From NCBI GenBank assembly GCA_023261405.1, contig JAHFOZ010000294.1, positions 1 through 6,748 on the forward strand: a stretch of DNA of 6,748 nt, in the 5' to 3' direction. Source of the stretch: Planctomycetota bacterium (GTDB lineage Bacteria; Planctomycetota; MHYJ01; JACPRB01). Each line of letters begins with the position of its first letter. Within the stretch, counting starts at the first letter, position 1. Shown in pieces: positions 1 to 5,119 of the stretch. The notes beneath the pieces are model-generated. The model had not been told where the DNA came from. It saw only the letters and a list, made by a program, of their open reading frames with translations, and did not search any database. The position numbers were made by a program, and so were the translations under genes.

Positions 1-990
1 GACGAGGGAGGCCTTGTGGAAGCACTCGATGGCCACGGCGAGCTTCCTGAGGTCGTCGGTCGCCGGAGGCGGCTCCTCGTGTTTCTCGCTCTGGAGGGCC
101 ATGTAGGCGCAGGCGGCGAGGTAGGGGCGCCACCGGTTGCCCGCCTTGGCGAGCCAGCCGCGGGCAACTTCGGACGTCTCATCCGCGGCGGGGCCCATGA
201 TCGCGTGGAGCGAATCCCTCCCGAACCAGCCCTGGACCTCCTTCTTCAAGCCGTCCAGATCGAGGCGGTAGGTCTTGTCATCGGAGGTCAGATGGATGAG
301 GTCCCAGACCCAGTCGAGATCGACCGTCGTGTTGATGCAGTCGTCCTGGAGGAGCGGGATCGCGGCGCCCGGGACCGCGGCCGACTCGAGGTGGGGGAAG
401 CACTTCTCGAGGACGTTGATGCAGCTCACGCCGACCACGGCATCGATCTTGCCGGTCTCGATCATCGACCGGACGATGGCGGAGCCTTCCGCCACGAGGA
501 CGGCGTAGCCCAGCCGCTCGGCCTCCACCGTGAGGTCCTGGATCGAGCAGAGGCCGCACTCCTTGCAGAGGAGGCCGAACTCGTCAAAGGGGGCGGGGCA
601 CTTGTCCTCGACGCGAAGGCACTTCGGGAGGAGGAGGAGCCGCCGTTCGTAAGGGATCTTCGCCAGCGTGTCGCGCCACGCGGCGTTGTTCACGAGGATG
701 GCGACGAAGTTGCCGTACTTCGCGTCGAGCCCGAGCTCCAGGAGGATCGCGGCGGCGTGGCCGCGGAGCTCGTCGATCGAGAGGGGAGGGACGGTGCCCG
801 CCTTCTTGACGTGAGCCGTGGCGGCGCGGGTGATGGCGGCGCGCACCCGCTTGTCGTCGGGGATGTTGGACTGGGCCTTCCGGTAAGCCTGCTTGGGGAC
901 CTTGGCCGGGAGGGAGAGCCGGACCTGCCGGCCGGGCATCAGCCCGCCGACGACCTGCTCCTGCGCGGCGCTTGCCTGTTCGGGGCTCAT
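1..990 (-). CDS. DUF116 - polyprenyl synthetase fusion protein (partial, C terminus outside window)
   Basis: The reading frame is open from ATG at 990 to the window edge, giving 330 residues with no stop. Residues about 65-225 look like DUF116, a cysteine-rich family of unknown function. Visible signs are 'LPKCLR' (C124), C131, a C142-x2-C145-x2-C148 group followed by 'SIQDL', 'GYAVLVAEGSAIV' (161-173), and 'DAVVGVSC' (C190) with C197. The cysteine pattern suggests a bound metal or Fe-S cluster (inference). From about 245 the sequence changes to the start of a trans-polyprenyl diphosphate synthase: 'AGNRWRPYLAACAYMAL' (283-299) matches the family's GGKRLRP-type region, and 'AIECFHKASLV' (320-330) matches the helix that directly precedes the first DDxxD motif. 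That catalytic motif lies beyond the window, so activity cannot be judged. The gene starts 5 nt after the radical SAM stop. Only a distant GGAG (1007-1010) precedes it, so it may rely on coupling. It is the last operon gene visible. Both domain calls come from remembered family patterns. Confidence 0.8.
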   Translation of the reverse strand, partial: MSPEQASAAQEQVVGGLMPGRQVRLSLPAKVPKQAYRKAQSNIPDDKRVRAAITRAATAHVKKAGTVPPLSIDELRGHAAAILLELGLDAKYGNFVAILVNNAAWRDTLAKIPYERRLLLLPKCLRVEDKCPAPFDEFGLLCKECGLCSIQDLTVEAERLGYAVLVAEGSAIVRSMIETGKIDAVVGVSCINVLEKCFPHLESAAVPGAAIPLLQDDCINTTVDLDWVWDLIHLTSDDKTYRLDLDGLKKEVQGWFGRDSLHAIMGPAADETSEVARGWLAKAGNRWRPYLAACAYMALQSEKHEEPPPATDDLRKLAVAIECFHKASLV

Positions 991-995
991 GTTGT

Positions 996-2195
996 CTAGG
1001 TATACGCTCCAAACCCGAAGAACCAGTTCTTTTTCGCGAACCGATAGACGAAGTTTTCCTCGGGCACCGCGTGGCCGGGGTTGTGCTGGCTGGGCTTGGA
1101 GCTCATCGCTTCGAGCTCAGTCATGGCCGTCTTTCGGATCGTCGTGTCCTTCGCCCCGTGGCGGACCACGACCTCCTTGAGCAGGTCCGGCCGCTCCAGG
1201 ACGATGCAGCCGCGGGTGGCTTTGGCGGCCGTCTTCCGGAAGTCCTTGAGGAGGGCGGATTCCGTCAGGGTCTTGTAGATGTTGCCCCCGTTGTCGCGGA
1301 TGGTCTCGGTGGCGAACTGGATGATGGGGCAGGGCTCCACGTGGCCGAAGGGGCCGATGTGGTGGCTGATGCCCGTGGCGGCCGGGCAGAGCGCCTCCCC
1401 CCGGTCGTCGTAGTAGGCGTCCACGATGCCGATGGGCTTCCGGTTGCGCATGTCCATCACGAACTTCCGGAGCCGCAGGCCCTGATCGGCTGTGAGCGCC
1501 AGTTGCGGGTTCGCCTTGGGCCCCACGGGGCGGAAGACGTGGAACCAGGTGTAGTGCACGCCTTTCGAGATCAGGAAGTCGATCCACGACTCCTTCACGA
1601 GGTCGTCGAAATTGCTCTGGCAGACGCTCGTGGCCACGCCCGTGATGAGCCGGTTGCGGACGGCGGCCTCCAGGCCCGCGATCGTGCGGCTGAGCACGCG
1701 CTTCGAGCCGCGGCGCACGTCGCTCACCGCCTCCGTCCCCTCGATGCTGATGAGCGGCGTGGCGTTTCCGGCGCGGCGGAGGTCGGCAGCCACCTCGTCA
1801 TCGATGAGCTGGCCGTTGGTGAAGACCTGGAAGTAGCAGTCGGGGTGGGCACGGAGGATGCGCATCAGGTCCGGGTGGAGGAAGGGCTCGCCGCCCAGGA
1901 TGCCGAAGAAGCTGTTGCCGTGCCCCTTGGCGTTCTTGATGAGCCGGTCCATCTCCGCGAAGCTGATGAGGGATTGCGGCTTGTCCACGTCCACCCAGCA
2001 GCCCTGGCAGCGCAGGTTGCAGCTGTTGGTGATCGAGATGTAAAGGAACGGCGGGAAGGTGCGGCCCGTTTTGAGGCGCGCCTTGAAGCGCTGGACGGAG
2101 AGCATCCCCTTCCAGCCGAAGTTGTAGCCGATCTTCCAGAGCAGCCGGAGGTCCGTGGACTTGAGCATCCTCAGGGCGAAGTCGGCCATGACCAT
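996..2195 (-). CDS. Radical SAM enzyme with C-terminal SPASM-like cysteines
   Basis: This is a 399-residue radical SAM protein, so it should cleave S-adenosylmethionine reductively with a [4Fe-4S] cluster held by C59, C63 and C66 in 'SCNLRCQGCW' (CxxxCxxC). 'GGEP' at 101-104, followed by 'FLHPDLMRIL', is the usual SAM-binding strand; 'FTNGQL' (125-130) and 'ISIEGT' (149-154) continue the TIM-barrel pattern. C-terminal C270, C289 (in 'GHVEPCP') and C330 (in 'TRGCIVLERP') suggest an auxiliary Fe-S site of the SPASM/twitch kind, though spacing is not canonical. The overall style recalls HpnH-like or peptide-modifying radical SAM enzymes; the substrate is unknown. The N terminus (1-45) is basic and aromatic and could lie against the membrane (inference). 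The start is chosen at ATG 2195 because it shares a base with the upstream stop (TGATG, 2193-2197). GTG at 2207 and ATG at 2189 are alternatives in frame. The next gene, the DUF116-prenyl synthase fusion, begins 5 nt beyond its stop, so a prenyl or lipid substrate is an attractive guess. Confidence 0.88.
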   Translation of the reverse strand: MVMADFALRMLKSTDLRLLWKIGYNFGWKGMLSVQRFKARLKTGRTFPPFLYISITNSCNLRCQGCWVDVDKPQSLISFAEMDRLIKNAKGHGNSFFGILGGEPFLHPDLMRILRAHPDCYFQVFTNGQLIDDEVAADLRRAGNATPLISIEGTEAVSDVRRGSKRVLSRTIAGLEAAVRNRLITGVATSVCQSNFDDLVKESWIDFLISKGVHYTWFHVFRPVGPKANPQLALTADQGLRLRKFVMDMRNRKPIGIVDAYYDDRGEALCPAATGISHHIGPFGHVEPCPIIQFATETIRDNGGNIYKTLTESALLKDFRKTAAKATRGCIVLERPDLLKEVVVRHGAKDTTIRKTAMTELEAMSSKPSQHNPGHAVPEENFVYRFAKKNWFFGFGAYT

Positions 2196-3046
2196 CAGAT
2201 GCCCCACTCTTTGTCGCTGGGGGCGGGGCGCGTGTCCTTCACCGTCTGCGAGCGCGCCTGGCGCTGGGCCAGCTTGGCCTTCGCGCGCTCGGCGCGCTCG
2301 GAGATGTCCTCCGCCGAGGGGAGGCTCATGAGGACCTCGTCGGGGATGTCGAGCTGCTTCCCGAGTTCCTTCAGGCAGCGCTTGCGCTCCAGGAGCGCCT
2401 TCGACTCGTCCCGCTCGGTGGAGAAGCGCTTCCGGGCGTCCGCCTGCCGGCTGCGGAGCGACCCGTAGAGGTCGCCGCCGAGGAGGGCGGAGATGTCCAC
2501 CTTCATCGCCTCGCGCTGCACGTCCTCCTGCTTGACGACGTCCCCGTTGATGGGCCCGTTCTTGTACTTGGGGAAGAGGATCGCCACCTCCGGGCAGACC
2601 CGCGAGCAGGCGGGGCAGTCGGTCTTGCAGTTCGACTCATTTTGCACGGTGATCTTCTGCTGTTGGTCGACGCCGTAGACGTCGAAGAGGCAGAAGGTGA
2701 GGCACTGCATGCAGTTGGTGCAGCGGTCGTAGTCGATCACCGGGAACCAGGGCTTCCACGCCTCGAGTTTCCGCGCGCCGGCCTGGTCGCGGGTCTCCCG
2801 GGCGGATTCGACGACCTGGGCGGGCTCCAGCCCGGAGATGTCCCGGCGCTGCGCGGCGGCCGGGAGGGCGGGCCCGCCATTCTCGAACTTTCCGAGGACA
2901 AGCTGGGCCGCGGCGTCCACGACTCGGGTGCGGGCGACCTCGAAGCCGCCGTTCAGCAGGGCGGCCATGGTCTGGAAGCGTTCCTCCTCCGCGAGCGGGA
3001 CAGCGCCGGGACCCTCGTACAGGACGATGCGGAGCGCGCCGCTCAC
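2195..3046 (-). CDS. Dicluster 2[4Fe-4S] ferredoxin-domain protein
   Basis: This 283-residue protein has a central ferredoxin domain. C109, C112, C115 and C119 form a classic CxxCxxCxxxC set in 'CTNCMQCLTFC'. C140, C144, C147 and C151 form a second, slightly expanded set (Cx3Cx2Cx3C) in 'CKTDCPACSRVCP'. Both should bind [4Fe-4S] clusters and move electrons. The first 100 residues start with a strand ('LRIVLYEGPG'), then 'ARTRVVDAAAQLVLGKFENG', and match no family I know. The last 100 or so (180-275) are highly charged and probably helical or coiled coil, with C224 the only further cysteine. There is no signal peptide or membrane segment, so it is likely cytoplasmic. Start choice: GTG at 3046 has a strong GGAGGAG just upstream and overlaps the preceding stop as GTGA; an in-frame ATG at 3250 would extend the protein through out-of-frame coding DNA of the upstream gene and is unlikely. 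Its place directly before the radical SAM gene suggests it could feed electrons to that enzyme or to a reductase step (inference). Confidence 0.88.
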   Translation of the reverse strand: MSGALRIVLYEGPGAVPLAEEERFQTMAALLNGGFEVARTRVVDAAAQLVLGKFENGGPALPAAAQRRDISGLEPAQVVESARETRDQAGARKLEAWKPWFPVIDYDRCTNCMQCLTFCLFDVYGVDQQQKITVQNESNCKTDCPACSRVCPEVAILFPKYKNGPINGDVVKQEDVQREAMKVDISALLGGDLYGSLRSRQADARKRFSTERDESKALLERKRCLKELGKQLDIPDEVLMSLPSAEDISERAERAKAKLAQRQARSQTVKDTRPAPSDKEWGI

Positions 3047-3378
3047 GGGGCTCCTCCGAGCAGGGCGCGCGACACGTCGTCGGCGGAGCGCTCGCGCATG
3101 TTGAGGATCTCGACGCCCTCCTTGGGAAGGGGTGCCTGCGCGGCGTGGAAGAGCCACTTCACGGCGCGCGGGAAACAGGCCGCGATCTTGACGGGGCCGC
3201 CCCCGGCGAGCCGCTTGAGCGCCGGGTCGTTTCGGGCGGAGAGATCGCACAGATCGGCGACCGCTTCGAACTCGGCGCCCGAGGCGCAGAGCCTCCGGAG
3301 GACCTCCCCCTTGACCTCGGGCGGGACCACCTTGGCATAGGTGCAGTTGCAGTAGACGATGCGCGGGGTCTCGCTCAC
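3043..3378 (-). CDS. Small HdrA N-terminal-domain-like protein
   Basis: This is a 111-residue protein. Its layout follows, by eye, the N-terminal domain of heterodisulfide reductase subunit A: 'RIVYCNCTYAKVV' (6-18) corresponds to the HdrA 'GVYICHCG.NI' strand; 'VADLCDLSARNDPALKRL' (40-57) to the 'YMCSDPGQ.LI' stretch; and 'VKIAACFPRAVKWLF' (63-77) to the 'VVVASCSPR.HE.TF' segment. C10, C12, C44 and C68 are therefore the notable cysteines. In HdrA that domain precedes a flavin-binding region and ferredoxin motifs. Here there is no flavin domain, and the clusters sit in the next gene, as if part of an HdrA-like module had been split off. The true role is unknown; Fe-S binding or docking to a redox partner is inferred. 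GTG at 3378 is chosen as the start: it overlaps the GTPase stop (GTGA) and follows a GGAGGG at close spacing. An in-frame ATG at 3438 would lie inside the GTPase gene. Confidence 0.72.
   Translation of the reverse strand: MSETPRIVYCNCTYAKVVPPEVKGEVLRRLCASGAEFEAVADLCDLSARNDPALKRLAGGGPVKIAACFPRAVKWLFHAAQAPLPKEGVEILNMRERSADDVSRALLGGAP
3051..3057 (-). promoter_or_regulatory. Strong ribosome binding site deciding the GTG start at 3046
   Basis: GGAGGAG on the minus strand lies 4 nt before GTG 3046, near-perfect for anti-Shine-Dalgarno pairing. It lies within the last codons of the HdrA-like gene and fixes the ferredoxin start; the 3250 ATG lacks this support. Confidence 0.75.
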
Positions 3379-4493
3379 GGCGCCCTCCGCCGGCCGGCCA
3401 TCCGGTGCACGGGCACGGGACGAGCGGGCCGGAAGCACTCCACGTGTTCCAACGTGGAGGAGACGCCGATCGTATCCAGCGCCGCGAGGGCGGCGTCCTT
3501 CAGGAACTCCGGGTCGGCCTCGGCTCGCAGATTGAGGATCAGGCTTCCGCCGTCCACGCGATCCAGCAGCGACTCACGGAGGTCCGGTTCCCCGTCGTTG
3601 CGGACGAGGCTGACGACGGAGAGGGTCCCCGCCGCGTCCTGGGCGTCGAGGGTCATCTTGAGGTGGGCGATCTCGTGACCGGCGGCGTCGAGGCGGTCGC
3701 GCAGGTCGCGAGCCAGCCGGAGCAGCGTCTGGTTCCCGTCGAAGGGCGCGGGAGACGTGAGACGGGCCGTGAGGTTGAGCCAGCCCAGGAGCGCCTCGCC
3801 TTCCGCGTAGAGATCGTAGTCGAGTTCGAGCGAGGTGGAGTCCCGGCCTTCGGACTCCATGAGGAAGTCGAACCAGGCGTCCAGGCCGCTCCCTTCCCTG
3901 GCGGACGCCTGGAAGAGTTCCGCCTTCGGGAAGGCCTCCCGGATCGCCCCGACGAGCCGTTCGCGGAGCGGCGTCTCCAGAGCGTCGCACTTGTTGACGA
4001 CGATGGCGTCCGCCTCCTCGAGCTGCTTCCGGTAGACGTAGACGACCTTTTCCGAGAAGGCACGGCCCTGCTCGAGGCCGAGGATGCGCGCGGCGCGGGA
4101 GGGGTCGATCATGACGCTGAGGGGGGCGATGGTGAAGCGGTCGCCGTAGATGCGACGCAGGGGATACGAGACCGTGGCGACGAGGTCGGTGCAGCTGCCC
4201 ACGGGCTCGGCCACGAAGACGTCGGGCCTCGTCTGCTGCGTGAGCTTCTCGGCGGCCTCGAGGAGCGAGTTGAAGCGGCAGCAGAAGCAGCCCCCGGCGA
4301 TCTCCTCCACGGCGAACCCCTTGGAGCGGAGGATCGCGGTGTCGACGAGCCCGGTGCTCTGGTCGTTGCTGATGAGGCCGACCTTACGGCCGCGGTCGGT
4401 GAGGCGGCGGGCGAGGCGGGCGACGGCGGTGGTCTTGCCCGCGCCGAGGAAGCCGCCGATCATGACGTAGCGGGCGGGGTCAATGGGGGTCAT
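3375..4493 (-). CDS. G3E-family (CobW/HypB-like, COG0523) GTPase
   Basis: This is a 372-residue P-loop GTPase. Walker A is 'GGFLGAGKTT' (13-22); 'ISND' (41-44), the family's metal-binding 'GCFCC' (C69, C71, C72), 'VFVAEPVGS' (92-100, Walker-B region) and 'NKCD' (167-170, guanine specificity) follow in the expected order. G3E proteins use GTP hydrolysis to deliver metals or cofactors (nickel, zinc, cobalamin) to enzymes. The GTPase domain is about 225 residues. The rest (225-372), with 'EIAHLKMTLDA', 'LSVVSLVRNDGEP' and 'GSLILNLRAEADP', does not look like the standard CobW C-terminal domain, so it may recognise a different client. In this setting a likely job is maturing a metal- or cofactor-dependent member of the operon (inference). 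ATG at 4493 is preferred because Walker A then falls near residue 13 as usual; it overlaps the H-like gene by 14 nt. ATG at 4526 would overlap more. The gene ends in a GTGA overlap with the HdrA-like gene. Confidence 0.85.
   Translation of the reverse strand: MTPIDPARYVMIGGFLGAGKTTAVARLARRLTDRGRKVGLISNDQSTGLVDTAILRSKGFAVEEIAGGCFCCRFNSLLEAAEKLTQQTRPDVFVAEPVGSCTDLVATVSYPLRRIYGDRFTIAPLSVMIDPSRAARILGLEQGRAFSEKVVYVYRKQLEEADAIVVNKCDALETPLRERLVGAIREAFPKAELFQASAREGSGLDAWFDFLMESEGRDSTSLELDYDLYAEGEALLGWLNLTARLTSPAPFDGNQTLLRLARDLRDRLDAAGHEIAHLKMTLDAQDAAGTLSVVSLVRNDGEPDLRESLLDRVDGGSLILNLRAEADPEFLKDAALAALDTIGVSSTLEHVECFRPARPVPVHRMAGRRRAP
3383..3388 (-). promoter_or_regulatory. Ribosome binding site deciding the GTG start at 3378
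   Basis: GGAGGG on the minus strand lies 4 nt before GTG 3378. It sits inside the end of the GTPase gene and supports the short HdrA-like form over the longer in-frame ATG at 3438. Confidence 0.65.
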
Positions 4494-4938
4494 GGCGCTG
4501 TCCCAGCATCTTGTCGATGGTGGCATCGAGGACCGCGACGTAGCCCTGCACGTCGAGGAGGCCCGCTTCCGGCGTGCCGCGGGCCGAGTAGAGCCAGCCG
4601 CGCCCGTAAGGCTCGGTCTGCACGAGCCGGATCTCCGTGTCGAGCGCCGGGTTGGAGGCCTCGAAGGTGCCGGAGAACGGAGCGTAGACGTCGCTGACCG
4701 CCTTGAAGCCCTCGATCCAGCCGACGGTCTGCCCCTTCTCGATCGGGGCCCCCGGCTTCGTCTCGAATCCCAGCTCCACGGCTTCTCCCAGCATGCGGAC
4801 CGCGAACTTCGTGAATCCTATACGCCAGAGGTCGCCTTCCTCCCGGCGGAACCAGTAATGCCCCTCCGTGTAGGAGCGGTCGGCGGGGAGCCGCGTCGAG
4901 AACCGCGACCGCTTGTACGGCACCTCCTCAGTCGGCAT
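4480..4938 (-). CDS. Glycine-cleavage-H-like lipoyl carrier protein
   Basis: This 152-residue protein, first gene of the operon, has the fold pattern of the glycine cleavage H protein: 'GHYWFRREEGDLWRIGFTKFAVRMLGE' (26-52; shown here only as positions with key residues H27, W29, G41, T43, A46, L50, G51) and 'GWIEGFKAVSDVYAPFSG' (73-90), which matches the lipoylation segment ESVKA.SD.Y.P.SG with K79 as the likely lipoyl lysine. 'PYGRGWLYS' (110-118) matches the H-protein 'pyg.gWl' turn. It is longer than typical H proteins at the N terminus by about 20 charged residues. The usual 'ESVK' is 'EGFK' here. No P- or T-protein genes lie nearby, so it is probably not a standard glycine cleavage component; an LbpA-type carrier for an Hdr-like redox system is a better comparison (inference). 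A GGGAG lies 4 nt before ATG 4938. Lipoylation cannot be shown from sequence. Confidence 0.85.
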   Translation of the reverse strand: MPTEEVPYKRSRFSTRLPADRSYTEGHYWFRREEGDLWRIGFTKFAVRMLGEAVELGFETKPGAPIEKGQTVGWIEGFKAVSDVYAPFSGTFEASNPALDTEIRLVQTEPYGRGWLYSARGTPEAGLLDVQGYVAVLDATIDKMLGQRHDPH

Positions 4939-4942
4939 CGTT

Positions 4943-4947
4943 CTCCC
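4943..4947 (-). promoter_or_regulatory. Ribosome binding site of the H-like gene
   Basis: GGGAG on the minus strand, followed by AACG and then ATG at 4938. It supports this ATG as the first start codon of the operon. Confidence 0.6.
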
Positions 4948-5005
4948 GGCGGCTTCCGGCTACCTTACGGGGGGTGCCCGCGGCAGGTTGTGGCGCGGAC
5001 CTAAA

Positions 5006-5040
5006 GTCCACCCATCGTATCCGGGAAGGCGGGGGTGGAC
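5006..5040. repeat. 8-bp inverted repeat overlapping the minus-strand promoter
   Basis: GTCCACCC (5006-5013) is the exact reverse complement of GGGTGGAC (5033-5040), with 19 bases between. One arm overlaps the candidate minus-strand -35 box; the other covers the predicted start of transcription. A second short dyad, GGAC-CTAAA-GTCC (4997-5009), shares the left arm. This could be an operator or a small hairpin; in such a GC-rich gap an 8-bp match could also be chance. Confidence 0.35.
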
Positions 5041-5042
5041 AA
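5014..5042 (-). promoter_or_regulatory. Candidate sigma-70-like promoter of the minus-strand operon
   Basis: On the minus strand, TTGTCC (5037-5042) and TACGAT (5014-5019) are separated by 17 nt. Each matches four of six consensus bases. Transcription would begin near 5007 and leave a leader of about 70 nt before the H-like ATG. It is the best candidate I saw in the gap, but a two-hexamer match in 181 bases is weak evidence. Confidence 0.35.
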
Positions 5043-5072
5043 CTCATTCCCCCTGGATGGGATGGAAGCACC

Positions 5073-5102
5073 TTTACGTTTTCAGTCAGGGACGCTTACA
5101 AT
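5073..5102 (+). promoter_or_regulatory. Candidate sigma-70-like promoter of the beta-propeller genes
   Basis: TTTACG (5073-5078) and TACAAT (5097-5102) are separated by 18 nt; the -10 box matches five of six consensus bases and stands in a local AT-rich patch. Transcription would begin near 5109, only about 11 nt before ATG 5120, which would explain why no Shine-Dalgarno sequence is visible there. Confidence 0.4.
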
Positions 5103-5119
5103 GTCCCCGGGTCGCTTTG

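Noticed and set aside
16..999. 327-residue plus-strand open frame and two minus-strand frames (278-559, 584-1012) in the DUF116 region
   Set aside because: No domain content. The continuous minus frame from 990 to the edge carries the DUF116 and prenyl synthase motifs.
972..2468. 498-residue plus-strand open frame opposite the radical SAM gene
   Set aside because: It is rich in D, E, R, V, A and H as expected for the antisense of a high-GC gene, has no recognisable domain, and the minus-strand frame carries intact radical SAM motifs.
3047..3250. N-terminal extension of the ferredoxin protein to an ATG at 3250
   Set aside because: The added residues are arginine/proline-rich out-of-frame translation of the HdrA-like gene; GTG 3046 has a strong ribosome binding site.
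3375..4493. Cobalamin biosynthesis gene cobW
   Set aside because: No corrin pathway gene is nearby and the C-terminal region differs; only the broader G3E family can be supported.
3405..4697. 430-residue plus-strand open frame opposite the GTPase
   Set aside because: Antisense shadow with low-complexity acidic/arginine composition; the GTPase frame has all G-motifs.
4480..4938. Ordinary glycine cleavage gcvH
   Set aside because: No gcvT or gcvP in the window, altered motif (EGFK), and redox/radical SAM neighbours; kept as H-like without a gene symbol.
4913..5119. N-terminal extension of the first propeller protein
   Set aside because: It would overlap the start of the divergent operon and bury the signal peptide; no homology is visible in the extra residues.
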